From contig OY969928.1 in assembly GCA_963704675.1 (NCBI GenBank), positions 124,001 through 188,000 of the forward strand: a DNA stretch of 64,000 nt, read 5' to 3'. The notes under the pieces are model-generated. The model saw only the letters and a program-made list of their open reading frames with translations. It was not told where the DNA came from and searched no databases. The DNA is from DASUVM01 sp963704675 (GTDB lineage Bacteria > Patescibacteriota > Saccharimonadia > Saccharimonadales > Saccharimonadaceae). This document shows, piece by piece, positions 14,672-23,414 of this stretch (position 1 is its first letter; each line of letters starts with the position of its first letter). A program made the position numbers and the translations under genes.

Positions 14672-14934
14672 TGACCGGTAAAAAGAATACTAATAAAGAA
14701 ATACGTCTTGAGGCTGGTCGGGCCACTGATGTGCTCGAAGACTTGTTTAACGACTTTAACCGGGACCGCAAACAGGTCTATAGGCTTAATTTTATACGAG
14801 GCATTTTCTTTGGGTTTGGCAGTGCTCTTGGCGGAACGGTGATATTAGCATTAATTGTATGGTTGCTATCGCTTTTTAGCAATACTTGGTTTGGCCCATT
14901 AGTTCGCGCATTTCAAGATGCAACTTCGAAGTAA
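14671..14934 (+). CDS. DUF5665-like single-pass membrane protein, 87 aa
   Basis: Cytoplasmic N-terminus of about 40 residues (DVLEDLFNDFNRDRKQVY), then FIRGIFFGFGSALGGTVI and ALIVWLLSLF, a glycine-containing hydrophobic helix, and a short tail. This resembles DUF5665 membrane proteins; function unknown. Starts on ATG 14671, which overlaps the TAA of the YtxH gene. Last gene of the envelope cluster; dnaE follows with its own promoter. Confidence 0.75.
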   Translation: MTGKKNTNKEIRLEAGRATDVLEDLFNDFNRDRKQVYRLNFIRGIFFGFGSALGGTVILALIVWLLSLFSNTWFGPLVRAFQDATSK

Positions 14935-14964
14935 ATTTAATGACTGAGTGCCTCGAAAAAATGA

Positions 14965-14970
14965 TACAAT
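14965..14970 (+). promoter_or_regulatory. -10 box of dnaE
   Basis: TACAAT; the predicted start of transcription is near 14977, giving a leader of about 29 nt that contains GGGGGT before the GTG at 15006. Confidence 0.5.
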
Positions 14971-15005
14971 AATTGTAGCATTCGTTTTTGGGGGTAATAC
15001 AAAAC

Positions 15006-18000
15006 GTGACGAAAAAAATCGATCTCGCACCGTCGCATTATGTGCATTTGCATAATCATACGCATCACAGCTTGCTCGACGGCTTAACGAAAGCCGACGA
15101 GCTTATTGCTCGCGTGAAGGATATGGGCATGGAAGCAGTAGCCATGACCGACCACGGTACCATGTCGGGCGCTATTGAATTTTACAAGGCGGCTAAGGCG
15201 GCTGGCATTAAGCCGATTCTTGGTATTGAAACTTATGTTGCCGCTCGTTCGCGGCATGATCGTGATCCGGCCAAAGATAAGGCGCGCTATCATTTGATCT
15301 TACTTGCCATGAATAATAAGGGTTATCAAAACCTGATGCAACTTTCAACGCTCGCACATCTTGAAGGCATGTATTATAAACCTCGTATTGATCATGAGTT
15401 GCTTGAAAAATATAGCGAAGGTATTATTGCACTTTCAGCATGTGCTGGTGGCGAAATCGGTGAGAACTTACGTGTCGACAACGTTGAAGAAGCTAAGCGA
15501 ATAGCACTGTGGTATAAAAGTATCTTTGGCGATCGTTATTATTTTGAAGTTCAAGATCATAATGAATGGAATGAGCAGAAAAAAATTAATAATCACCTTT
15601 TAAGTTTGAGCCAGGAGCTTGACATTGAATGTGTCATTACCAGTGATGCGCATTATGTACAGCCCGATGATACAGAAGCTCATGAAATTTTGTTGTGCGT
15701 GGGTACTGGTTCGTACCTCTCAGACGAAAAGCGCATGACACTTCGAGATTTTCACCTGCATGTAACCGATCCAAATGATATCATTGCTCGCTGGGGAGAT
15801 GAACACCCTAACCTCATTACAAACACAAAGAAAATTGCCGATCGGTGCGATGTTACAATTGAACTTGGTAAAATTCTTATTCCTACTTTTCCGGTACCTC
15901 AGGGTGAGACTGAGAAAACCCACCTTGATAAGTTAGTGTGGGCTGGCCTTGCGTGGCGCTATGGAGGTATTGAACGTGAAGCAGCCGCTCAGCTCTCTAT
16001 CGAAGAAGCTCGAAAAACATTAACACCAGAGCAATCTGAACGTGCTGATTTTGAGCTTAATGTTATCGATAGCATGGGTTTTAACGGTTATTTCTTGATT
16101 ATTCATGATTTCATTAACTGGGGCAAGGATCAAGGTATTGTATTTGGGCCAGGCCGAGGCTCAGCAGCTGGTTCGATTATTGCCTACGGCCTTAATATTA
16201 CTGATCTTGATCCGCTAAAATACGATTTGCTATTTGAGCGTTTCTTAAACCCTGATCGTATATCCATGCCTGATATTGATATTGATATTCAAGACACGCG
16301 TCGCGATGAAGTGATTCAATATTGTGCCGAAAAGTATGGCAGCTCGCGCGTGGCAAATATTGTGACATTCGGTAAAATGGCAGCTCGTGCGGCTGTGCGT
16401 GATGTTGCGCGCGTGCTAGAGGTGCCGTATAACGAGGCTGATCGTTTGGCAAAGCTAATCCCAGCACCTATTCAGGGTCGCCATATTCCGCTAAAAGTGA
16501 GTATTGAAAAAAATCCAGATCTTAAAAAAGAATACGAGACAAACACAACCGCTAAACGCGTTATCGACTATGCAATTCGTCTTGAGGGTACTATTCGCTC
16601 TCACGGTGTTCATGCAGCAGGTGTAGTGATCGCGCCAGATGAAATTGTGAAGTTTGCACCACTTGAAATGGCACAAAAAGGGGTGGTTTCTACCCAATAT
16701 CCAATGGGTCCTATTGAAGAGCTTGGGCTTTTGAAAATGGATTTCTTGGGTCTTTCTAATCTCTCGATTATTAATAATGCTCAAAGAATCATTAAAAAAG
16801 TTTATAATACCGAAGTCGATCTTTCCGCATTGCCTCTTGATGACCAAAAGACTTATGAGCTCTTTCAGCGCGGCGATACAACAGGCGTGTTTCAGTTTGA
16901 ATCCGCTGGCATGAAACGCTATTTGCGCGAATTAAAACCAACCCAATTCGATGACATTATTGCCATGGGTGCACTATATAGGCCAGGGCCGATGCAGTTT
17001 ATCGACAGCTTTATTAAACGAAAACATGGTATTGAAGAGATTACTTATCTTGATAAAGCAATGGAGAATGCCCTAAGTCCGACCTATGGAATTCTCGTAT
17101 ACCAAGAGCAGTTTATGCAGATCTCTAAAGACTGGTGTGGTTTCACCGGTGGTCAGGCAGATACATTGCGTAAGGCAGTGGGTAAAAAAAAGATCGATCT
17201 TATGCGCAAGGTTAGAGTGGATTTTGTAGAAGGGGCCATTAAGTATAGTGGAGCTAAAAAAGAAACTGCCGAAAAATTTTGGGATCAGCTTGAAGAATTT
17301 GCAAACTACTGTTTCAATAAATCACATTCTGCTTGCTATGGGCTCATTGCTTATTGGACGGCCTATTTAAAAGCACATTACCCTGATGCATTTATGGCGG
17401 CACTTATGACAAGTGATCAAGATGATATTGATCGGCTGGCAATTGAAATAAATGAATGTAACCACATGGGTCTTAGGGTACTTTCGCCCGATGTTAACGA
17501 AAGCTTTGTTGAGTTCAGCGTGGTGCCGGGCAAAAGTCAAATTCGCTTTGGCATGGCAGCGGTGAAAGGGGTTGGTGTTGCAGCTGTTGAAGAAATTTTA
17601 CGTGCACGTGAAGAAGGTTCGTTTAAAACGGTTGATGATTTTGCAAAACGCGTAAGCACAAGTCGCGTTAATCGTAAGGCATGGGAATCGCTGACAAAAG
17701 CTGGTGCCTTTGATCAATTAGCTGATCGCTCCGATCTGTTATTTAACATGGATATGGTGCTAGCTTTTGCAAGTAAGCTGCAAAAAGAGGCCGCTAGTGG
17801 TCAGGCTGATTTATTCGGCGGTCTGATGGATCAGGCAATAGCGATTCCTTCAATTAAGCTCGAAGATGCACCCACTAAGCATTCTGAAAAAGAACGTTTA
17901 ACCTGGGAACGTGAATTACTCGGTCTTTACCTTTCGAGTCATCCGCTTGATCGTTACGGTGCATACTTTGAAGAGCAAACCCTGCCACTTGCCGAGATTA

Positions 18001-18689
18001 AGCCTCGTATCGATAACAAATCAGTTACGGTAGGTGGAGTTATTACGATGGCAAGAAGCATCACGACGAAAAGTGGTTCAAAAATGGCATTTGCCGGGCT
18101 TGAAGACAAGAGCGGAGAAGGCGAAATTATTGTTTTTCCGAATCTATTCGAAAAAGTTGGTTCACAGCTTGTACAAGATCAGGTTGTTAAAGTTATCGGT
18201 AAGGTCAATGCTCGTGATCGCGATGGCAATCAAACAAGCGAGGTTAAAATTATTGCCGATGATATCGTGCTAGTAACAGATGACGAATTAAATAACTACA
18301 AATCAACTGGCAAAAAAATGAAAGCACCAAAGCCAGCAGCTCAAGGTGTGACGGCGAAACGCAAATCGACAAAGACTATCGCAGCATCGGCATCGGGCGA
18401 AAAACCTACTTACATACCAGTTGAAAGTGATTACACGAACGAGACGTTAGAGCTAGAATCGCCAAAACAACCAAAAATGTTTGTCCATGTGAAAGATCCG
18501 CATAACTATGATTTGCTTTCTAAGCTAAAGCAAACATTTAACATTTTCCCTGGCGAACACGAAGTTATTTTGGTGCTCGGTGCTGATAAAAAATCAGCCG
18601 TTCGCATGCCATTTACGGTTGAAGCAACTAATGAATTGCAATCGAAAGTGGCTGATCTATTTGGTACAGAATGTGTTGCAATTAAATAA
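15006..18689 (+). CDS. dnaE: DNA polymerase III subunit alpha
   Basis: Replicative polymerase. About 1227 aa from GTG 15006, which has GGGGGT ten bases upstream; a TTG at 14988 would add six residues but overlaps that Shine-Dalgarno. The N-terminal PHP domain (HLHNHTHHSLLDG, residues about 14-26; AMTDHGTMSG near 45) keeps its metal-binding histidines. The polymerase core shows GPGRGSAAGS (about 385) and PDIDIDIQDTRRDEV with the catalytic Asp pair (about 425). A beta-clamp box QADLFGG lies near residue 935, followed by an OB domain (VTVGGVITMARSITTKSGSK, about 1010). Single gene. Confidence 0.98.
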   Translation: MTKKIDLAPSHYVHLHNHTHHSLLDGLTKADELIARVKDMGMEAVAMTDHGTMSGAIEFYKAAKAAGIKPILGIETYVAARSRHDRDPAKDKARYHLILLAMNNKGYQNLMQLSTLAHLEGMYYKPRIDHELLEKYSEGIIALSACAGGEIGENLRVDNVEEAKRIALWYKSIFGDRYYFEVQDHNEWNEQKKINNHLLSLSQELDIECVITSDAHYVQPDDTEAHEILLCVGTGSYLSDEKRMTLRDFHLHVTDPNDIIARWGDEHPNLITNTKKIADRCDVTIELGKILIPTFPVPQGETEKTHLDKLVWAGLAWRYGGIEREAAAQLSIEEARKTLTPEQSERADFELNVIDSMGFNGYFLIIHDFINWGKDQGIVFGPGRGSAAGSIIAYGLNITDLDPLKYDLLFERFLNPDRISMPDIDIDIQDTRRDEVIQYCAEKYGSSRVANIVTFGKMAARAAVRDVARVLEVPYNEADRLAKLIPAPIQGRHIPLKVSIEKNPDLKKEYETNTTAKRVIDYAIRLEGTIRSHGVHAAGVVIAPDEIVKFAPLEMAQKGVVSTQYPMGPIEELGLLKMDFLGLSNLSIINNAQRIIKKVYNTEVDLSALPLDDQKTYELFQRGDTTGVFQFESAGMKRYLRELKPTQFDDIIAMGALYRPGPMQFIDSFIKRKHGIEEITYLDKAMENALSPTYGILVYQEQFMQISKDWCGFTGGQADTLRKAVGKKKIDLMRKVRVDFVEGAIKYSGAKKETAEKFWDQLEEFANYCFNKSHSACYGLIAYWTAYLKAHYPDAFMAALMTSDQDDIDRLAIEINECNHMGLRVLSPDVNESFVEFSVVPGKSQIRFGMAAVKGVGVAAVEEILRAREEGSFKTVDDFAKRVSTSRVNRKAWESLTKAGAFDQLADRSDLLFNMDMVLAFASKLQKEAASGQADLFGGLMDQAIAIPSIKLEDAPTKHSEKERLTWERELLGLYLSSHPLDRYGAYFEEQTLPLAEIKPRIDNKSVTVGGVITMARSITTKSGSKMAFAGLEDKSGEGEIIVFPNLFEKVGSQLVQDQVVKVIGKVNARDRDGNQTSEVKIIADDIVLVTDDELNNYKSTGKKMKAPKPAAQGVTAKRKSTKTIAASASGEKPTYIPVESDYTNETLELESPKQPKMFVHVKDPHNYDLLSKLKQTFNIFPGEHEVILVLGADKKSAVRMPFTVEATNELQSKVADLFGTECVAIK

Positions 18690-18720
18690 GTCGGTCTATT
18701 TCTTACACACGTTATAGTGG

Positions 18721-18726
18721 TATAAT
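18721..18726 (+). promoter_or_regulatory. -10 box of the 18763 gene
   Basis: TATAAT, followed by a 30-nt leader with ATAGGAGGAG as a strong Shine-Dalgarno. Confidence 0.5.
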
Positions 18727-18762
18727 TTTGCTCGTCCCGGTACCTTAATTATAGGAGGAGCG

Positions 18763-19380
18763 TTGAATTCTCAGGCGGCGCTTGGCCAAAGACTAATGCA
18801 AGCAATGATGTTGGCTTTCGGCATGGATGAGGCCACGATTCTTGAGCTATGCCAGCATCTCGAAGAAGAGATCGAGGGATCGAGAAAAGAGGCAAGTCTT
18901 GCTCTGACACCGATTAATCTCAACGATTTTACTCCAGTTATGCAAAAAGTGCTGGCAAGCTGGCAGCTAACGACATTCGGTGTGTTGCAGATGCTATCAA
19001 CAGCAGAGCTCTTTTGGATGGAGGCTCTTGGCAGAGGACGCATCAAACAATTGCGTCACTATTTGGAGGCACATGATCCTCCACTACGCTTTCGTGATCG
19101 CAAAGAATCGTTTGCGGACAGAGCTGAAGCAGTCTATGGTGGCTTTGATCGTGCGCCGACCAGTTTGTTGGCATGCCTGCACGTCGCGACGCTAAGCGAA
19201 GCCGAGGCTTGGGCAGTGGGGCTAGAAAACCAGGGGTGGTATACCATTGGCGACCTCCGTGGGGTGAAATCAGGCTATCTGCGTAAATCTATTTACGACT
19301 TTGATTTTTCTGACGGCAGAGAGGCGCACGTGAGCCTACTTATAGGCTGGCTGCATAAGCACGACATACTTTCCTCCTAG
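18763..19380 (+). CDS. Helical protein with an RpoA-CTD-like helix-hairpin-helix segment
   Basis: 205 aa, TTG start at 18763 set by AGGAGGAG. Residues about 68-105 (TTFGVLQMLSTAELFWMEAL followed by GRGRIKQLRHYLEAHDPPLR) match the pattern of the RNA polymerase alpha C-terminal domain: a helix, then a short loop with Gly-x-x-x-hydrophobic, then a helix ending in a turn before 'L-R'. A second segment (ENQGWYTIGDLRGV) near residue 155 could be another such unit. There is no receiver, kinase or membrane domain. It stands alone with its own promoter and terminator and is GC-richer than dnaE. Role in transcription is inference. Confidence 0.6.
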   Translation: MNSQAALGQRLMQAMMLAFGMDEATILELCQHLEEEIEGSRKEASLALTPINLNDFTPVMQKVLASWQLTTFGVLQMLSTAELFWMEALGRGRIKQLRHYLEAHDPPLRFRDRKESFADRAEAVYGGFDRAPTSLLACLHVATLSEAEAWAVGLENQGWYTIGDLRGVKSGYLRKSIYDFDFSDGREAHVSLLIGWLHKHDILSS

Positions 19381-19402
19381 CTCTTCTCGCGGCATAGCGA
19401 AG

Positions 19403-19447
19403 CCGGGATGCTTGATTCTGTACGATGTGCAGAATCAAGCTATTCCG
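19403..19447 (+). terminator. Hairpin terminator
   Basis: GCTTGATTCTG (19410-19420) pairs perfectly with CAGAATCAAGC (19430-19440); outer CCGG/CCGG flanks extend it. No long U-run. Confidence 0.65.
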
Positions 19448-19452
19448 GCAAA

Positions 19453-19947
19453 TTAACGTGCTTTGGTTAAGGCAAAAAGTGCAATACCAGTTGCAACAGA
19501 AACATTGAAAGACTCTTTTTGGCCGCGCATAGGAATTTCAACAAAATAATCGCAAAGTACTTGCACTTCTTTAGGAATACCATCCACTTCTTCACCTAAG
19601 ATCAGCGCTACTCTTGAAGGAACGTTAAATGTAGATAGAGGAATTGACTGAGGCGTTTGCTCAAGGCCCACGATTGTAAAACCATCTTGCCGCAGCTGGC
19701 CTATAATAGGTTCAGGCTGCTCGCTATGTGAAAATGGCACAGCGTTTTCGGCGCCAAGCGCTGTCTTATGAATTTGTTTCGTTAATTTATCAGTGATAAA
19801 GGGTGGGCGGCTATCTTCGGTGACTTTTGGGTAAGGTGTATAACCGGTAAGGTATAGATGATGTACCCCAAACCCATCACAGGTACGAAAAATAGAGCCT
19901 ATATTATGTGTTGAGCGGATATTATGAGCGATTACTGCTAATTGCAT
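19453..19947 (-). CDS. SPOUT (TrmH/SpoU) family RNA 2'-O-methyltransferase
   Basis: Methylates ribose in tRNA or rRNA using AdoMet; the target is not decidable. 164 aa from ATG 19947. Family motifs are present: motif 1 AHNIRSTHNIGSIFRTCDGF (start), motif 2 VALILGEEVDGIP (about residue 115) and motif 3 IPMRGQKESFNVSVATGIAL (about 138), which build the AdoMet knot. A longer frame reaches 20052, but its first 35 residues are not family-like, and TATACT lies six bases before ATG 19947 on this strand, which fits a leaderless start. Convergent with the 18763 gene. Confidence 0.92.
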   Translation of the reverse strand: MQLAVIAHNIRSTHNIGSIFRTCDGFGVHHLYLTGYTPYPKVTEDSRPPFITDKLTKQIHKTALGAENAVPFSHSEQPEPIIGQLRQDGFTIVGLEQTPQSIPLSTFNVPSRVALILGEEVDGIPKEVQVLCDYFVEIPMRGQKESFNVSVATGIALFALTKAR

Positions 19948-20090
19948 AGCAATAGTATAACTTAAACTACCGTAAGAACGCGGCAGTGATATACGGCTGC
20001 TTGGCAATATAGTTAACCCTACAGCCCCTGCTTGCCTCTGGACGCACATCAATCTAGTCGCTGATTCGCTCAGGCGCGAGCTTTTTTTGT

Positions 20091-20096
20091 TACAAT
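20091..20096 (+). promoter_or_regulatory. -10 box of pilB-like gene; supports start at 20104
   Basis: TACAAT. The first ATG (20098) is only two bases away and would precede the start of transcription; ATG 20104 is seven bases away and fits a leaderless mRNA. Confidence 0.55.
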
Positions 20097-20103
20097 AATG
20101 CTA

Positions 20104-21729
20104 ATGGCTATCAATAATAACGAAATTGCCGCGCGAATGCGCGAGCAAGAAGAACAAAACACTGAACGAAGAGCGCGTTTGCTAGGGCTGCAATATATGG
20201 ATATTCGCAAGCTTGGCGAGTTTCAACTTGTCAGAGACTATTTTTCGAATCAAGAAATGTATGACGGCAATGTTGTGCCGCTTTTACCTCCCTCTGAGAA
20301 TCAAAATCTTACATTTGGTATTACTATCAATACACCGCAACCACTTCTGCGTCAGATTCGTCAACGCTATCAAGAGAACAACGTAGAATTCTTTCTTATT
20401 AGTAATGCCGGCTTTCGCGATGCGATGCTACGCTACGATCCGCCAAAGAAGGTTATTTACGAAAATGTCAAGATAGCCAAAGAAGGCGATAGCGATACTA
20501 TTGCAGAAGTTTCAAAAACACTCGAAACCGTTCGTTCAGATGACATTTTAAATTATCTTATTGATCAAGCTTACAAATTAGGTGCAAGCGACATTCACAT
20601 TGAACCCCAGCGTGACCATGTCCGTATTCGTTTTCGTGTTGATGGGGCTTTGCACCCTGTAGCTAATGTCACACATGACAAAAATCGTGTACTTTTAGCT
20701 TCAATTGCCTCGCGAGCAAATATTTCAACAGCCGCTACTACCGAAGCGCAAACGGGCCACATGACTCAACAAGTTATAAAACCTGATGGCAAGCCAGATA
20801 TTCTGAATATGCGTATTGAAACAGTGCCGACAGTGTATGGGCAAGATGCCGTTATGCGTTTATTCAACTTTGATATTAGCTTGCTCAGTCTCGATAATCT
20901 TGGATTAAATGAGTTTGAACGGCAAGAGGTTGATAATATCGTGCATCATCCTCATGGCATGCTTCTAGTAGTAGGACCAACCGGTTCGGGTAAGTCAACG
21001 ACACTCTATAGTATAGTCAACGCCCTGAATAGCCCTTCGCGTAAAATTTTAACACTTGAAGATCCTGTTGAGTTTAGCATCGGTGGTGTTAGCCAAATTC
21101 CAGTCGCAACTGCCGCAGGTGACAGTTTTGCTGAAAAGTTGCGTGCGGTACTTCGTCTTGACCCTGATGTCATCATGGTGGGTGAGATTCGCGATAACGA
21201 TACGGCGCGTACTGCCATTCAAGCTTCAATTACAGGGCATCTTGTGCTTTCAACCTTCCACGCTAACGACGCTGCTACGGCCCTGAGCCGTATGATTGAT
21301 ATGATCGGCGTTAACCCAATTTTCTCAACTGCCATACGTCTTATTATCGGTCAACGCTTAGTACGCCGGCTCGACAAGGATGCTCGTGAAGCCTATAAGC
21401 CTGATGAGGCAACTGCGAACTGGGTCAGACAGGCCTTAAAAGATCTTCCTGAGCGTATTGAAAAACCTAATCTTGACGAGATTATGCTCTATAAACCAGT
21501 TGTTACCGAGCAAAATCCTTTTGGCTATAAAGGCCGGCTGATTCTACTTGAACAAATGGTTATTACTGAGGAGATTCAACGTTTTCTAAGGGGTGATGTG
21601 ACCAATGCTGATGCCGAGATGATTACTGCTGCAGCTAAAAAACAAGGTATGTTGAGCTTATTGCAAGACGGCGTCTTAAAAGCTTTGAAGGGTGAAACAA
21701 CTCTTGAAGAAGTTAACCGAGTAATCTAA
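20104..21729 (+). CDS. pilB: Type IV pilus / type II secretion assembly ATPase (PilB/GspE)
   Basis: Hexameric motor ATPase that powers pilus extension at the inner face of the membrane. 541 aa. A divergent N-terminal domain (residues 1-140), then the N2 region LIDQAYKLGASDIHIEPQ, the Walker A GPTGSGKST (about 300), Asp box TLEDPVEF (about 325), Walker B VIMVGEIRDNDTA (about 365) and His box STFHANDAATAL (about 390). The tetra-cysteine zinc motif found in many PilB/GspE proteins is missing. Start chosen from the promoter position. Other pilus genes are not in the window, so it acts with a distant locus. Confidence 0.93.
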   Translation: MAINNNEIAARMREQEEQNTERRARLLGLQYMDIRKLGEFQLVRDYFSNQEMYDGNVVPLLPPSENQNLTFGITINTPQPLLRQIRQRYQENNVEFFLISNAGFRDAMLRYDPPKKVIYENVKIAKEGDSDTIAEVSKTLETVRSDDILNYLIDQAYKLGASDIHIEPQRDHVRIRFRVDGALHPVANVTHDKNRVLLASIASRANISTAATTEAQTGHMTQQVIKPDGKPDILNMRIETVPTVYGQDAVMRLFNFDISLLSLDNLGLNEFERQEVDNIVHHPHGMLLVVGPTGSGKSTTLYSIVNALNSPSRKILTLEDPVEFSIGGVSQIPVATAAGDSFAEKLRAVLRLDPDVIMVGEIRDNDTARTAIQASITGHLVLSTFHANDAATALSRMIDMIGVNPIFSTAIRLIIGQRLVRRLDKDAREAYKPDEATANWVRQALKDLPERIEKPNLDEIMLYKPVVTEQNPFGYKGRLILLEQMVITEEIQRFLRGDVTNADAEMITAAAKKQGMLSLLQDGVLKALKGETTLEEVNRVI

Positions 21730-21732
21730 CGG

Positions 21733-22872
21733 CTACACAATAACGCGGGCAATTGCTGGTACAAGTGCTTTATTTGTTACTGAAGGTATAATTTCGTCAG
21801 CTGTTGGCGTATCAACAAGTGCGGCAATTGCTTCTGCTGCCGCAATCTTATGATCGTTGGTAATTTTTTGCACACCATGATCAAGCGCGCCTCTAAAGAT
21901 GCCAGGAAAAGCTAGAGCATTATTCACTTGGTTTGGGAAGTCACTTCGGCCCGTTGCAACAATGATAGCTCCGGCAGCTTTTGCAGCATCTGGCATAATT
22001 TCAGGCACAGGATTAGCCAGCGCAAACACAATAGGATCCCTCGCCATTAAGCGGATGTCACTTAGCTGTAACATACCTGCTTTTGAAATTCCAATAACAA
22101 TATCGGCACTTTTTAGAGCTTCTTGCAGTGTTCTTGGTACGTCACTAGAACTACGTGTATTAAATGTGGCCAATAGTCGTTTCTGTTCAGTCAGATCAGT
22201 GCGCTTCTTGCTGATAACACCCTTTGTATCAATGGCGATAATTTCAGGCCCCGCATATTTATAAAGCAGCTGGGCAGTTGCCACACCGGCGGCACCGGCA
22301 CCAATAAGGACAATCCGACAATCTGCAAGTTTTTTGCCGACAAGCTTCGTAGCATTTATAAGCCCCGCAAGAGTGACAACAGCAGTTCCATGCTGATCGT
22401 CATGAAACACCGGAATATTAAGTGCTTCCTTAAGACGCTCTTCAACTTCAAAACAGATTGGAGCAGCGATATCTTCAAGGTTGATTGCACCAAAGCTTGG
22501 TGCAATGGCAACAACGGCAGCAACTATTTCGTCAGCTGTGTGTACATCAAGTATGATCGGCACACTATCAATGTTGGCGAAATGTTTAAAGAGCATTGCT
22601 TTGCCTTCCATAACCGGCATAGCTGCTTTTGGGCCAATATTGCCGAGGCCAAGTACGGCTGAGCCATCAGATATAACTGCAACAAGGTTATTAACCCACG
22701 TATACTCACGTAGCATGTCAGGATTGGCGGCGATAGCCCTGCTTACCTCAGCAACGCCAGGGCTATAATACATGCTAAGTTTATTGCGACTATCAGGAAT
22801 ATCACGTAGCTTTATTGTTATCTTACCTTTAAATTTTTTGTGCAAGTCTAAAGCACTCTTGAAGTAATCCAT
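21733..22872 (-). CDS. NAD(P)-dependent malic enzyme
   Basis: Oxidatively decarboxylates malate to pyruvate with NAD(P). 379 aa, the short bacterial form without the phosphotransacetylase domain. SMYYSPGVAEVSRAI (about residue 34) and the active-site lysine in GPKAAMPVMEGKAMLFKHF (about 85), HDDQHGTAVV (about 160) and the Rossmann loop IVLIGAGAAGVATAQLL (about 190) are all present. AAAGGGG precedes the ATG on this strand. Convergent with pilB, four bases from its stop. In a reduced genome this is one of few carbon-metabolism enzymes, useful for pyruvate and reductant supply. Confidence 0.95.
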   Translation of the reverse strand: MDYFKSALDLHKKFKGKITIKLRDIPDSRNKLSMYYSPGVAEVSRAIAANPDMLREYTWVNNLVAVISDGSAVLGLGNIGPKAAMPVMEGKAMLFKHFANIDSVPIILDVHTADEIVAAVVAIAPSFGAINLEDIAAPICFEVEERLKEALNIPVFHDDQHGTAVVTLAGLINATKLVGKKLADCRIVLIGAGAAGVATAQLLYKYAGPEIIAIDTKGVISKKRTDLTEQKRLLATFNTRSSSDVPRTLQEALKSADIVIGISKAGMLQLSDIRLMARDPIVFALANPVPEIMPDAAKAAGAIIVATGRSDFPNQVNNALAFPGIFRGALDHGVQKITNDHKIAAAEAIAALVDTPTADEIIPSVTNKALVPAIARVIV

Positions 22873-22888
22873 ATAACCCCTTTCATTT

Positions 22889-23374
22889 CTATTGGTTCAG
22901 CAACACAAAGCCGATGGTTAAGAAGTAGGCTGATTCAATTGTCCAGCCCCACGACCGCTCGCCCCATTGTATCTTATTATGAAATGCGTAAAACTTTTTT
23001 AACAATTTTTGATGTCCATATCGTTTCTCAAAGGCCCATAAGATATCGGGAGCATATGCTAACAATGCGCATATAAGTACAAGAAGCCAGTGGTTATGAA
23101 AAATAATCACGCTTGCAATGAGTACTACTGGAATAAGTATAGCCTCAAACACGAGATATGGCTTAAATTGCTTCCCGAATGGCTTATGTGGTCCATAGTA
23201 GCCGGGATCATAATGCGGGACTACATCTAGTACAAAGTGTGACAAAAGTGAGACAATCGGTGCCAAAACAGGGTTTTGCACAGTCACTGCGATTGCGACA
23301 CCTGTCATGATATGGTTAAAGCCGGTCATAAGATTATTATAAAGCACATGACGACGATTACTATTGTAATGCAT
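22889..23374 (-). CDS. Membrane protein, YdjM/DUF457-like putative hydrolase
   Basis: 161 aa. A GFNHIMTGVAIAVTV opening and LLSHFVLDVVPHYDP give the HxxxG and HxxxD-type pattern of the LexA-regulated YdjM/DUF457 membrane hydrolase family; two further membrane helices lie at about residues 75-110. The first 15 residues are weakly supported and the start could be the ATG at 23329. Sits 16 nt upstream of malic enzyme on the same strand, so probably co-transcribed. Catalysis in the family is predicted, not shown. Confidence 0.65.
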   Translation of the reverse strand: MHYNSNRRHVLYNNLMTGFNHIMTGVAIAVTVQNPVLAPIVSLLSHFVLDVVPHYDPGYYGPHKPFGKQFKPYLVFEAILIPVVLIASVIIFHNHWLLVLICALLAYAPDILWAFEKRYGHQKLLKKFYAFHNKIQWGERSWGWTIESAYFLTIGFVLLNQ

Positions 23375-23414
23375 GTTTTGACTTGGCTATATTTATCTGT
23401 TAGCCTTTGTTAAT

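Noticed and set aside
19948..20052. Longer N-terminus for the SPOUT methyltransferase
   Set aside because: The extra 35 residues do not resemble the family and overlap the promoter that fits ATG 19947.
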